The translations under genes and the position numbers were made by a program. Positions 42,892 through 51,367 of a stretch of 64,000 bases of DNA are shown here, in pieces (within the stretch, counting starts at the first letter, position 1; each line of letters starts with the position of its first letter). Source of the DNA: Lacisediminihabitans profunda. GTDB taxonomy: Bacteria; Actinomycetota; Actinomycetes; Actinomycetales; Microbacteriaceae. Under the pieces are notes generated by a model. The model ran no database searches. It saw only the letters and a program-made list of their open reading frames with translations, and was not told the DNA's origin. The stretch covers positions 186,001 to 250,000 of the forward strand of contig NZ_VRMG01000008.1 of assembly GCF_008040105.1 (NCBI RefSeq). Reading direction: 5' to 3'.

Positions 42892-43764
42892 ATGACGACC
42901 GACAGTGAAGCGGCAGTTACGGCCCCCCGGCGCAATTCGGCCGGTCTCCGCAGGGATCTCGAGCTGCTCGAGATCCTCGGCTCGCCCGAGGCGGAGTCGG
43001 CCGGCGGGCTCGGCGTCGTGCGTGTCTCCGAACTCGCCGGACGCGACAAGGGCGCGGTCTCGCGAACACTCGCCACTCTCGCCGACTCCGGACTCGTCTC
43101 GCGCGACTCCGTGACGCAGAGCTACCGGCTCGGCTACCAGCTCTACGCCCTCGCGGCGCGCACGCTCGAATCCCGACTGGTGCGGGCATCGGTGCCGTAC
43201 CTGCGTCGCATGGTGACCGCCACGCACGAGACCACCCACCTCTGCGTGCTCCGCGGCGGCAATGTGCTCACTCTCGCGAGCGAGCTGAGCGAGTACGCCT
43301 TTCGCGGCCTCGGCTGGGAGGGCGTGAGCACCGCGGCCTGGCAGACCTCGTCCGGGCGCGTGCTCGTGAGCGACTGGGCGGAGGATGACCTGCGGCGCTG
43401 GTACGAGGCCCACGGCCACGACGCCGCGGTCACGGGTCCCGTCAGTCCCCCGCTGCAGGCGTCCGGCGTCCCGATGGCGTCGCCCACTGGGGTCACCCCC
43501 CTCGTGACGGACTTCGACAGTCTCACGGCCGAAATCGCCCGGATCAGGCGTCGCGGCTTCGCGACCGTCGACGAGGAGTTCGAGACGGGCGTGGTCGGCG
43601 TCTCGGCGCCCGTGTTCGACTTCAGGCAGAACATCATCGCCGCCATCAACGTGAGCGCTCCCAAGCCCCGGCTGGGGGCGCATCTCGACGAGGCGGGCGC
43701 GCTGGCCGCCCGCGTCGCGGCGGAACTCTCCGCCCAGCTGGGCGCGAACTCGCGCGGGCGCTGA
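42892..43764 (+). CDS. IclR-family transcriptional regulator
   Basis: A 290-residue IclR regulator: N-terminal winged helix (LRRDLELLEILGSPE, VRVSELAGRDKGAVSRTLAT), then the effector domain (YRLGYQLYALAARTLESRLV, TATHETTHLCVLRGGNVLTL, WQTSSGRVLVSDW, VVGVSAPVFDF). ATG 42892 is preferred to 42856 because a promoter -10 ends eight bases before it. It presumably controls the divergent ten-gene operon through the operator between them. Confidence 0.92.
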   Translation: MTTDSEAAVTAPRRNSAGLRRDLELLEILGSPEAESAGGLGVVRVSELAGRDKGAVSRTLATLADSGLVSRDSVTQSYRLGYQLYALAARTLESRLVRASVPYLRRMVTATHETTHLCVLRGGNVLTLASELSEYAFRGLGWEGVSTAAWQTSSGRVLVSDWAEDDLRRWYEAHGHDAAVTGPVSPPLQASGVPMASPTGVTPLVTDFDSLTAEIARIRRRGFATVDEEFETGVVGVSAPVFDFRQNIIAAINVSAPKPRLGAHLDEAGALAARVAAELSAQLGANSRGR

Positions 43765-43789
43765 CCGGCGGGTGCGCCGGAGCGGGCTC

Positions 43790-44119
43790 CTAACGCCGGT
43801 TGGCGAGCACCACGACGAGGAGCCCGGCGATCGGGAGCAGCCCCACCGCGAGGGCGATCGTCGGCATCATCTTCGCGCTCGATCGCACGAGAGCGATGAT
43901 CGCGAGCACGAGCGAGGCGACGACGATCCCCGCCCCGACGAAGAACACGATGAGGCTCGGACCCGGTCCACTTCCCGAGCCGTTGAGCGCGTAGTCGATG
44001 CCGCTCACGAAGCCCCAGAAGCCGACAGCCGCACCGACGACCGCCAGGGCGAGTGCCACCAGCGAGAGGCGGCTGTACGGGCGCGGCGCGCGCGTCGGGG
44101 CGGGATCCGAACCTGCCAT
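43790..44119 (-). CDS. Small three-TM membrane protein
   Basis: A 109-residue protein with three membrane segments: LSLVALALAVVGAAVGFWGF, PSLIVFFVGAGIVVASLVLA and TIALAVGLLPIAGLLVVVLA. The N-terminus is Pro/Arg-rich. ATG 44119 is chosen because AGGAGG lies five bases upstream; an ATG at 44140 overlapping the ftsY stop is the alternative. It is cotranscribed downstream of ftsY. Function unknown. Confidence 0.7.
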   Translation of the reverse strand: MAGSDPAPTRAPRPYSRLSLVALALAVVGAAVGFWGFVSGIDYALNGSGSGPGPSLIVFFVGAGIVVASLVLAIIALVRSSAKMMPTIALAVGLLPIAGLLVVVLANRR

Positions 44120-44136
44120 GGTGCCCTCCTGGCTCA

Positions 44137-45009
44137 TCATCGTCCTATCAGGTTCTGCACGAAGACGTGAGGCGTGAATCCGGTGAGATCATTGATCCCC
44201 TCGCCCTGGCCCACGAGCTTGATCGGGATTCCCGTCTTCTCCTGCACCGAGAGCACGAACCCGCCCTTCGCCGACCCGTCGAGCTTGGTGAGCACGAGTC
44301 CCGTGACCCCGGCATGCTCGATGAAGGCTTCCGCCTGCGCGAGGCCATTCTGCCCCGTTGTCGCGTCGAGCACGAGCAGCACCTCCGCGATCTCCGTCTG
44401 TTTCTCCACGACCCGCTTCACCTTGGCCAGCTCGTCCATGAGCCCGCTCTTGGTCTGCAGGCGGCCGGCCGTGTCGATGAGCACGATGTCCACGCCCTCG
44501 CGTTGGGCCCGCTCGATCGTCTGGAAGGCGACGGATGCCGGATCCTGGCCCTGCTGCTGCGGCTTCTGGATGGACGCGCCCCCGCGTTCGGCCCAGGTGG
44601 CCAGCTGCTCGACCGCCGCGGCCCGGAACGTGTCGGCCGCACCGACGATAACCGTGCGCCCGCGCGTCGTGAGGAACTTCGCGAACTTGCCGATCGTCGT
44701 TGTCTTGCCGACGCCGTTGACTCCGACGACGAGCACGACGGCCGGTCGCGCGCTGAGGGTGAGGGTGGGGTCGAGCCTGGCGAGGCGCTCCTCGAGGGTC
44801 TCCCGCAGCATCCGCCGCAGGTCTTCCGGGTCGGTCGTGGAGTACTTGCGCACGTTCTCGCGCAGCTCGGCGACGATCGAATCGGTGATGTCAGAGCCGA
44901 AATCGGCGGTGATGAGAGCGTCCTCGAGGTCGTCCCAGGTCTCGTCGTCGATGGTCTTGCGCGAGAACATTCCCTTGAGCGCACCCGACAGGGACCACGG
45001 AGTTGCCAT
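44137..45009 (-). CDS. ftsY: Signal recognition particle receptor FtsY
   Basis: A 290-residue FtsY, the SRP receptor GTPase at the membrane. It has only the NG domain, without the long acidic A domain of E. coli. N-domain DDETWDDLEDALITADFG; G-domain VLVVGVNGVGKTTTIGKFAK, ADTFRAAAVEQL, IVLIDTAGRLQTKSGLMDEL, LVLDATTGQNGL and LTKLDGSAKGG. TAGCAT lies exactly six bases before the ATG, a probable leaderless start. Partner of Ffh at 25-27 kb. Confidence 0.96.
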   Translation of the reverse strand: MATPWSLSGALKGMFSRKTIDDETWDDLEDALITADFGSDITDSIVAELRENVRKYSTTDPEDLRRMLRETLEERLARLDPTLTLSARPAVVLVVGVNGVGKTTTIGKFAKFLTTRGRTVIVGAADTFRAAAVEQLATWAERGGASIQKPQQQGQDPASVAFQTIERAQREGVDIVLIDTAGRLQTKSGLMDELAKVKRVVEKQTEIAEVLLVLDATTGQNGLAQAEAFIEHAGVTGLVLTKLDGSAKGGFVLSVQEKTGIPIKLVGQGEGINDLTGFTPHVFVQNLIGR

Positions 45010-45015
45010 TCCCCC

Positions 45016-45021
45016 ATGCTA
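45016..45021 (-). promoter_or_regulatory. -10 hexamer of ftsY (leaderless)
   Basis: TAGCAT on the minus strand, six bases before ATG 45009. Confidence 0.5.
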
Positions 45022-45081
45022 CCCAGCGGGGCGCACACCGCCCGTGCACTCTCCAGGCGGGGCCGCGTCACCCGCCGCAAT

Positions 45082-45170
45082 AGTTCCCGTTCGTAGGGTC
45101 TGTGCCCGCGCGACCCGTCACGAACGCTACAAACGGGCACAGACGCGGGAATTCGTCGGCGCAACGGGCA
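45082..45170. repeat. Palindromic repeat, family F, copy 1
   Basis: The left end AATAGTTCCCGTTCGTAGGG resembles the left end of the copy at 62037. Inverted segments include GTCTGTGCCCG with CGGGCACAGAC and CCCGTTCGTAG with CTACAAACGGG. Degenerate extra units of GGGCACAGACGCGGG type follow to about 45195. It fills the gap between ftsY and the phosphatase gene; no gene is seen there. Confidence 0.45.
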
Positions 45171-45272
45171 CGGACGCGGGGCACAGACGCGGGCTGGCTC
45201 TCCCGCGTTCCACGCGGGGCTCGGGTTGCTCGCGCGACAGCCGCCCGCGCCGGGGCAGGGCAGACTAGAGGG

Positions 45273-45854
45273 GTGACTTTCGCCTTCATCCGCCACGGCC
45301 AGACCGACTGGAATCTCCAACTTCGTCTCCAGGGCTCGTCCGACATCCCCCTCAACGACACCGGGCGGCAGCAGGCCCGAGACGCGGTCGCCGTGCTCTC
45401 CGGCACTCGGTGGGACTGCGTGGTGAGTTCCCCCCTCAAGCGGGCCCGCGAGACCGCGCAGATCATCGCCGACGGGCTCGGCATCACACTGGGACCGAGC
45501 TATCCCGAACTCGTCGAACGCGACTACGGCGACGGGGAGGGCGCGACCGAGGAGGACATCGAGGCTCGGTGGCCGAACCGTGACTACCCCGGACTCGAGA
45601 GTCTCGATTCGGTGGTCGCCCGGGGCCTCGCGGCACTGAATCGCATCGCCGACGACTACGGGGACGCGAACGTCGTGATCGTCTGCCACGGCACGATCAT
45701 CCGGTACACCCTCAGCGCGCTCGCCGGACGCAAGCTCGATCAGATCAACAACGGATCGACGGCCACCTTCGACCGGATCGGCGAGGGCTGGCGCGTGCAC
45801 ACCGTCAACGACGAGCCGCTCGCCCCGCTTCTGCCCGAGGAACAACTCGCCTAG
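45273..45854 (+). CDS. Histidine phosphatase (phosphoglycerate mutase-like) family protein
   Basis: A 193-residue histidine phosphatase. The catalytic core is FIRHGQTDWNLQLRLQG (phosphorylated His at position 7), VVSSPLKRARETAQII, the acid in VERDYGDGEGAT and the second His in VIVCHGTIIRYTL. Likely a small-molecule phosphatase; the substrate is not evident. It starts at GTG 45273. It converges on smc with eight bases between stops. Confidence 0.88.
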   Translation: MTFAFIRHGQTDWNLQLRLQGSSDIPLNDTGRQQARDAVAVLSGTRWDCVVSSPLKRARETAQIIADGLGITLGPSYPELVERDYGDGEGATEEDIEARWPNRDYPGLESLDSVVARGLAALNRIADDYGDANVVIVCHGTIIRYTLSALAGRKLDQINNGSTATFDRIGEGWRVHTVNDEPLAPLLPEEQLA

Positions 45855-45862
45855 CGGGCTGC

Positions 45863-48800
45863 CTAGCCTGCCTGCTCCTGCTTCACCCGCTGGCCGACGA
45901 CCGCGCTGATGCCGTCGGCGCGCATCGAGACCCCGTAGAGGGCATCCGCGATCTCCATCGTGCGCTTCTGGTGCGTGATGATGATGAGCTGCGACGACTC
46001 GCGCAGGTCTTCGAAGATGGTGAGCAGACGACCGAGGTTGGCGTCGTCGAGCGCCGCCTCCACCTCGTCCATGATGTAGAACGGGCTGGGCCGCGCCTTG
46101 AAGATGGCGATGAGCAGCGCGACGGCGGCGAGGGAACGCTCCCCGCCGCTCAGCAGCGAGAGCCGCTCGATCTTCTTGCCGGCCGGCTTCACGGTGACCT
46201 CGATGCCGGTCGTGAGCAGGTTGTCCGGATCGGTGAGATGGATGCTGCCTGTGCCCCCCGGAAAGAGCACCGGGAAGACGGCGTTGAACGCGGTCTTCGT
46301 GTCTTCGAACGCGCTCCCGAAGATGTCCTGCATCTTCTCGTCGATCTCGTCGATGATCGTGAGGAGGTCTTTGCGCGTCGAGGTGAGGTCGGTGAGCTGC
46401 TCGGTGAGGAACTTGTGCCGCTGCTCCAGCGCGGCGAATTCCTCGAGCGCGAGCGGGTTGACCCGGCCCAGCTGCGCGAACTTGCGCTCCGCCCTCGCCA
46501 GCCGCGCCTCCTGCTCGGCCCGCACGAATCGCTTGCCCTCGGGAATCGCCCCCGCGGCATCCGACTCGCGCTTCTCCTCGAGTTCCTCGTCGCGCTCGCG
46601 TTTCTCCGGAGCATCCGCCAATTCCGTCTCGGATATGGCCATTTCGGCCCCATTTGCGCTCTCCGCGACCGAAACCTCCGGAGAAACGCGTGCGGGCAGA
46701 AGGTCGCCATCGAGCGGCACGAGCTGTTCGGGGCCGTACTCGGCCACGAGCACGTCCTCGACGAGGCCGAGCTCCTCGCCGGCGCGCTCGAGCAGCGTCG
46801 AGAGGTGCAGTTTCTTCTCGTAGACCTGCATCTCGAGGCCGTGCACGCTCTCGCTGATGGCGGTGAGCCGCTCCCGCAACGCGTTCTCGCTGCGACGCAG
46901 CTCGGCGAGTTCCTCGTTCTGCGCCGAGCGCTCGGCCTCGCGGGCGGCGAGCTCGAGCCGCGCCTGGGACACCGACCGGTCGACGGAGTCGAGCACCGCG
47001 GGGAGCGCCTCGAGCACCCGCTGGGCCGAGGCGACCTGGCGTCGGCGGATCACGGCGCGTCGGGCGGCCTCCTCGGCCTGAACCCGGTCCGCCTCCATCT
47101 GGCGCTTCAGCTGTTCGGCCCTCGCCTGCTGGGCGCGCACTCGCTCTCGCGCGGTCTCCACCTGCAGGCGCGCCTCGATCTCGTTCTCCCGCGCCGACTC
47201 GAGGTCGGCGAGCACGCCCTCGCGCGCGGCGACATCGAGGATGGGGCGGGGGCGTGACGACGCCGTCTCCAGTTCCTGGCGGGCCCGGTCGGCCTGGGCT
47301 GCGGCATCCGCCACCGCATCCGTCGCCAGGGCGAGCCCCTTTTCGAGCCGGTCGGCCTCCGCCTGGGCCGCCTCGACCTGCACGCGCACGCGGTTGAGCT
47401 TCTCGGTCTGGGCGGCGAGCTGCGAGTCGAACTGACGCAGGGCGGTGAGGGCGCGCGCCGACTGCTCCTTCGCCACCTGATGACGCCCCCGCTGTTCGGC
47501 GAGCGCGAACTTGGCGCGGTCGATGAGGGAGCTCACCTCCTCGAGCCGGTGCTTCGCCGCATCGCGGTCCGCAACGAGTTCGAGCCGCGAACGCTTGGCC
47601 CCCGAGCCGCCGCGGAGCACGTATTCGGACAGCACGTCGCCGGACTTCGTGATGATCGTGACGGCCGAGCCCGCGGCGAGACCGGTCCAGCCGGCGCGCG
47701 CCGTGGCGAGGTCGTCGGCGATCAGAATTCCGCTGAGCAGGTGCCGCACGCCGTCCGGCGCGGTGACGACGCTCTCGGCGCTGACGATGCCGTCGCCGAG
47801 GTCGAGGGCGCTCGCGGTCGGCGCCCCGGACTCCGCGATCACGATCTCGACCCGCCCATAGTCGTTGCTGCCGGAGTGCTCGATCGCGTCGAACGCCGAC
47901 GAGCGATCGTCGGCCAGAACGGCGTCGGCGAGCGAACCGAGGGCGGCAGCGATCGCAGCCTCGAACCCGGGCTGCACCTGCACGTGTTCGGCGACGAGTC
48001 CGCGGATGCCGGCGAGCCGCGCGGAGACGAGCGCGCTCGAGCCGTCCTTCTGGTCGAGGGCCGACGACAGCGCGCTCGTGCGGGCGGCGAGGGCGTCGCG
48101 TTCGCGTTCGTGGCCGTGAAGCTGTTCGCGCAGGCGCTCGATCTCGGCCTCGGCATCCAGAACCTCGGCCTGCGCGGTCTCGTAGGCGGCGTCGAGGTCG
48201 GTCTCGCCGGAGTCGGTGAGCGCCGCCTCGGCCTCCAACTCGACGAACGAGGCCTGGGACTTCTCCCGCCGGTCGCGGGCCGCGTCGAGCGCGTTCTGCT
48301 GGCGGAGCACCTCGCCGCGCACCGCGGCGAGACGGGACAGCGCGGTGTCGGCCTGGCCGCTGAGCTTGGACATCTCGAGGTCGTGCCGGGAGACGAGGGA
48401 GGACTGGTACGCGATCTGCTCGTCGAGCCCGTCGAGGTTCGCTCGGGCGACGGCGGTCGCGGCCTGGGCCTCCTGCCACGCGGCCTGCGTCTCGGTGACC
48501 GCGGTCAGGAGGCTCTCGATCTCGTCTTCGGCGTCGGCCACCATCTGGCGGGTGACGCCCTGGCCGGCATCCGGAGCGTCGGTCTGCTGCCCGAGCAGGG
48601 CCAGGCGCTGGTTGGCGAGCGTGTAGAGGCTGCGCAGCCGTTCCTGCACCGACTCGAGGCCGAAGGCGGTGCGGCGCGCGAGATCCACGGCATCGCCCTC
48701 CTGCGACTGCTCGATGCGGTGCTCGCGAAGCTTGTTCTGGTCGAGCTGTTCCTGCAGCACGATCCGCTCGGTCTTGCGTTCGCTCTCGCTGCGGGCCGAC

Positions 48801-49528
48801 GCGGTGATGGCGGCGCGGAGCGTGACGACCTCGTCGGCGAGCAGTCGCGCGCGGGCATCCCGCACGATCGACGCGATCGACTGGGCCTCCTTGGCGATCT
48901 CGGCCTGATGGCCGAGCGGCTTGAGCTGGCGGCGGATCTCCCCGGCGAGATCGCTCAACCGGGTGAGGTTGGCCTGCATCGCGTCGAGCTTGCGGATGGT
49001 CTTCTCTTTGCGACGACGATGCTTGAGGATGCCCGCGGCCTCTTCGATGAAGCCGCGGCGGTCCTCGGGGCTCGCGCGCAGCACGGCGTCGAGCTGGCCC
49101 TGGCCCACGATCACGTGCATCTCCCGGCCGAGGCCGGAGTCGCTCAGCAGCTCCTGCACATCGAGGAGGCGGCAGGTGTCTCCATTGATCGCGTACTCGC
49201 TGCCGCCGTTGCGGAACAGGGTGCGGCTGATCGTGACCTCGGCGTAGTCGATCGGCAGGGCGCCATCCGCGTTGTCGATCGTGAGGATCACCTCGGCCCG
49301 TCCGAGCGGGCCCTTGGTGGCCGTGCCGGCGAAGATGACGTCTTCCATCTTGCCGCCGCGGAGCGTCTTGGCGCCCTGCTCCCCCATGACCCAGGCGAGG
49401 GCGTCGACGACGTTGGACTTGCCGGAGCCGTTCGGTCCGACGACGCACGTCACGCCCTGCTCGAAGGCGAAGGTAGTCGGCTGGGCGAACGACTTGAACC
49501 CCTTGAGGGTAAGGCTCTTGAGATACAC
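45863..49528 (-). CDS. smc: Chromosome segregation ATPase SMC, with a repeat element in its coding sequence
   Basis: A 1221-residue SMC. The GTG 49528 start gives MYLKSLTLKGFKSFA; Walker A VVGPNGSGKSN is at 31-38. The first coiled coil is followed by the hinge region (AALGSLADAVLADDRSSAFD, then the glycine-rich VLRGGSGAKRSRLELV). The signature RLSLLSGGERSL is near 1126, followed by Walker B FYIMDEVEAALDDAN. Residues about 944-978 (ARVSPEVSVAESANGAEMAI and beyond) are encoded by a family A palindromic repeat and have no counterpart in ordinary SMC proteins, where GPEQLVP is followed closely by EGKRFVR. SMC organises and segregates chromosomes with ScpAB. Confidence 0.95.
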   Translation of the reverse strand: MYLKSLTLKGFKSFAQPTTFAFEQGVTCVVGPNGSGKSNVVDALAWVMGEQGAKTLRGGKMEDVIFAGTATKGPLGRAEVILTIDNADGALPIDYAEVTISRTLFRNGGSEYAINGDTCRLLDVQELLSDSGLGREMHVIVGQGQLDAVLRASPEDRRGFIEEAAGILKHRRRKEKTIRKLDAMQANLTRLSDLAGEIRRQLKPLGHQAEIAKEAQSIASIVRDARARLLADEVVTLRAAITASARSESERKTERIVLQEQLDQNKLREHRIEQSQEGDAVDLARRTAFGLESVQERLRSLYTLANQRLALLGQQTDAPDAGQGVTRQMVADAEDEIESLLTAVTETQAAWQEAQAATAVARANLDGLDEQIAYQSSLVSRHDLEMSKLSGQADTALSRLAAVRGEVLRQQNALDAARDRREKSQASFVELEAEAALTDSGETDLDAAYETAQAEVLDAEAEIERLREQLHGHERERDALAARTSALSSALDQKDGSSALVSARLAGIRGLVAEHVQVQPGFEAAIAAALGSLADAVLADDRSSAFDAIEHSGSNDYGRVEIVIAESGAPTASALDLGDGIVSAESVVTAPDGVRHLLSGILIADDLATARAGWTGLAAGSAVTIITKSGDVLSEYVLRGGSGAKRSRLELVADRDAAKHRLEEVSSLIDRAKFALAEQRGRHQVAKEQSARALTALRQFDSQLAAQTEKLNRVRVQVEAAQAEADRLEKGLALATDAVADAAAQADRARQELETASSRPRPILDVAAREGVLADLESARENEIEARLQVETARERVRAQQARAEQLKRQMEADRVQAEEAARRAVIRRRQVASAQRVLEALPAVLDSVDRSVSQARLELAAREAERSAQNEELAELRRSENALRERLTAISESVHGLEMQVYEKKLHLSTLLERAGEELGLVEDVLVAEYGPEQLVPLDGDLLPARVSPEVSVAESANGAEMAISETELADAPEKRERDEELEEKRESDAAGAIPEGKRFVRAEQEARLARAERKFAQLGRVNPLALEEFAALEQRHKFLTEQLTDLTSTRKDLLTIIDEIDEKMQDIFGSAFEDTKTAFNAVFPVLFPGGTGSIHLTDPDNLLTTGIEVTVKPAGKKIERLSLLSGGERSLAAVALLIAIFKARPSPFYIMDEVEAALDDANLGRLLTIFEDLRESSQLIIITHQKRTMEIADALYGVSMRADGISAVVGQRVKQEQAG
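46595..46695. repeat. Palindromic repeat, family A, copy 3, inside smc
   Basis: About 100 bp with ends CGCGTTTCTCCGGAG and CTCCGGAGAAACGCG. The right end shares 22 or more bases (GAAACCTCCGGAGAAACGCG and the following TGC) with the intergenic copy at 23491-23585. It reads through in frame in smc, adding about 34 residues. Confidence 0.75.
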
Positions 49529-49657
49529 CGGCCAGCCCTCTCCGACGCCCCAGAAACGTCTGGGTCTACGGTACCGGACGGCGGCGGCTCTCCCCGGCAA
49601 CCGGGCGAGGCGCGCGTCTCGGCCTCGGCTGCGGGTCCGACCCTCGCGTTGACCCTG

Positions 49658-49755
49658 CGCACAACTCCTGCAATTCGCCGCCGTCCGCTACGGCGACCCG
49701 GGAATCCCGGCGGCCGACGCACCACCGACCGGCAATCCGCAGGAGTTATGCACGC
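49658..49755. repeat. Palindromic repeat, family C, copy 1
   Basis: GCGCACAACTCCTGCAATTC on the left and CCGCAGGAGTTATGCACGCG on the right form an inverted repeat of about 16 bp around a 60-bp interior. The same termini recur at 52906-53006. Confidence 0.7.
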
Positions 49756-49834
49756 GTGCGCGGCGGAACAGCCGGCGCGCCGCCTCGGTGGTCCCGCGGT
49801 CGGATGACTCGTTGTGGTGCGCCGCCGGCCGGGC

Positions 49835-49840
49835 AAGACT
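49835..49840 (+). promoter_or_regulatory. -10-like hexamer of the HEAT-repeat gene (leaderless)
   Basis: AAGACT lies exactly six bases before ATG 49847, a variant of the TANNNT pattern at other starts. Confidence 0.35.
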
Positions 49841-49846
49841 TGAGGA

Positions 49847-50584
49847 ATGCACGCACGGCGCGAGGACGAGCTCAGGGCCGTGCCGGAGGCGGAGCTGGCC
49901 GGCTATCTCACCGAGCGGTCGGGCCTGCCTGGCCCGCGCGGCAACCTGGAGCTCGCCGACGCGTTCGCGGCGGTCGCCGACCGCGAGACGATCCTTCGGT
50001 TCGCCCACCTCGACGACGAGTACCTGCGCTTCTGCGGCACGGAGGCGGTCGGCCGCCTCGTCACCGCCGAGCCCGGGGATTCCTCGCTCGTGCCGCTGCT
50101 GCGCGAACGGGCCGCCGACCCGCTCTGGCGCGTGCGCGAGGCCGCGGCGCGCGCCCTCCAGCTCATCGGCGACGCCGAGCCGGCTCGGCTGCGGGCGATC
50201 GTGGCCGACTGGCTGACGGATGCTGACGGCTACGTGCGCCGGGCCGCCGTCGCCGGGATCTGCGAGCCCCGACTTCTCTCCGACCCCGCCACGGCGAGCG
50301 CCGCGCTCGACGCGTGCTCGAGCGCGACCGACTGGATCGGCTCACTTCCCGCCGACCGGCGCAGGGACCCGGCGGTGCGCAACCTGCGCCAGGCCCTCGG
50401 GTACTGCTGGAGCGTCGCGGTCGCCGCGTCACCGGCCGCCGGACTGGTCGCGTTCGAGCGGCTCCGCACGGTCGACGACCCGGACATCCGCTGGATCGTC
50501 TCCACCAACCTCACCAAGGCGCGACTGCGCAGGATTCTCGAAGCGGAGGAGCTCACGCCGCTCCCGCCCGACGAGTCGGCCTGA
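49847..50584 (+). CDS. HEAT-repeat protein
   Basis: A 245-residue all-helical protein. Helix pairs such as FAHLDDEYLRFCGTEAVGRL, DPLWRVREAAARALQLIGD and ADGYVRRAAVAGICEP have the HEAT-type pattern, with the conserved D-x-x-V-R-x-x-A-A-x-A. HEAT arrays usually serve protein binding; no catalytic site is seen. It lies upstream of the two-component genes on the same strand, 87 nt before the regulator, without firm functional linkage. Confidence 0.75.
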   Translation: MHARREDELRAVPEAELAGYLTERSGLPGPRGNLELADAFAAVADRETILRFAHLDDEYLRFCGTEAVGRLVTAEPGDSSLVPLLRERAADPLWRVREAAARALQLIGDAEPARLRAIVADWLTDADGYVRRAAVAGICEPRLLSDPATASAALDACSSATDWIGSLPADRRRDPAVRNLRQALGYCWSVAVAASPAAGLVAFERLRTVDDPDIRWIVSTNLTKARLRRILEAEELTPLPPDESA

Positions 50585-50671
50585 ACCGCGTCGAGGAGCC
50601 CCGTGTTCGGGGAATGTAAGGGCGCGCCGTCGGTGCCCGGTTTGTGGCCGCCGATCCGCTTGAATGATCAC

Positions 50672-51367
50672 ATGGGCGAGTCGGATGCGAGGGGCCAGTC
50701 GCGGGGTCTCGTCGTGATCGTCGAAGACGAGCGCGCGATCGCGGACCTCGAGCGCCTCTACCTCGCCGAGGCGGGCTTCGGCGTGCACGTGGAGGGCGAC
50801 GGGGAGGCCGGGCTCGCGAGCATCCGACGCCTGCGTCCCGTCGCGATCGTGCTCGACGTTGGCCTGCCCGGCATCGACGGCATCGAGATCTGCCGTCGGC
50901 TCCGCGCCGCCGAGGACTGGACGCCGGTGATCTTCGTCACGGCGCGGGACGACGAGGTCGACCGCATCCTCGGCCTGGAGCTCGGCGCCGACGACTACCT
51001 CACCAAGCCGTTTTCGCCCCGGGAGCTCGTCGTGCGGATCAAGACGATCCTGCGCCGGCACGACGGACCGGTGGCCGGGCGCGTGCTCACCGTCGGGGTC
51101 ATCGTCCTCGACCCGCTTCGGCGCCGGGTCGAGGCATCCGGGGTGCCGGTCACGCTCACGAGCACCGAATTCGATCTGCTGGCCAAGCTGATGAGCTCGC
51201 CGGGGCAGGTGTTCACCCGCGAGCAGCTGCTGTCGTCGGTGTGGGGCCAGGCCGACTACGGTCTCGGGCGCACGGTCGACGTCCACGTCGCCCAGCTGCG
51301 GTCCAAGCTCGGCGAGTCGAGCCCCATCGTCACGTCCCGTGGGGTGGGCTACTCGGTGTCGGCATGA
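50672..51367 (+). CDS. OmpR-family two-component response regulator
   Basis: A 231-residue response regulator. The receiver domain has the acidic pocket VVIVEDERA, the phosphorylated Asp in AIVLDVGLPGIDG (about 62), FVTARDDEV and the Lys in DDYLTKPFSPREL. The DNA-binding winged helix is LTSTEFDLLAKLMSSPGQVF, TREQLLSSVW and TVDVHVAQLRSKLGE. ATG 50672 is used because the receiver starts there. It overlaps the kinase gene by four bases (ATGA). Confidence 0.94.
   Translation: MGESDARGQSRGLVVIVEDERAIADLERLYLAEAGFGVHVEGDGEAGLASIRRLRPVAIVLDVGLPGIDGIEICRRLRAAEDWTPVIFVTARDDEVDRILGLELGADDYLTKPFSPRELVVRIKTILRRHDGPVAGRVLTVGVIVLDPLRRRVEASGVPVTLTSTEFDLLAKLMSSPGQVFTREQLLSSVWGQADYGLGRTVDVHVAQLRSKLGESSPIVTSRGVGYSVSA

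Larger units (their letters stand above)
49529..49846. other. smc upstream region, no gene seen
   Basis: About 318 bp between the divergent smc and HEAT-repeat genes. It holds the smc leader (GGAGAGGG about ten bases before the GTG), the family C repeat at 49658-49755 and the AAGACT hexamer of the HEAT-repeat gene. No protein-like frame is present. Confidence 0.5.

Noticed and set aside
44418-49448. 1676-residue open frame on the minus strand
   Set aside because: An out-of-frame shadow of smc and ftsY, Arg-rich and without domains.
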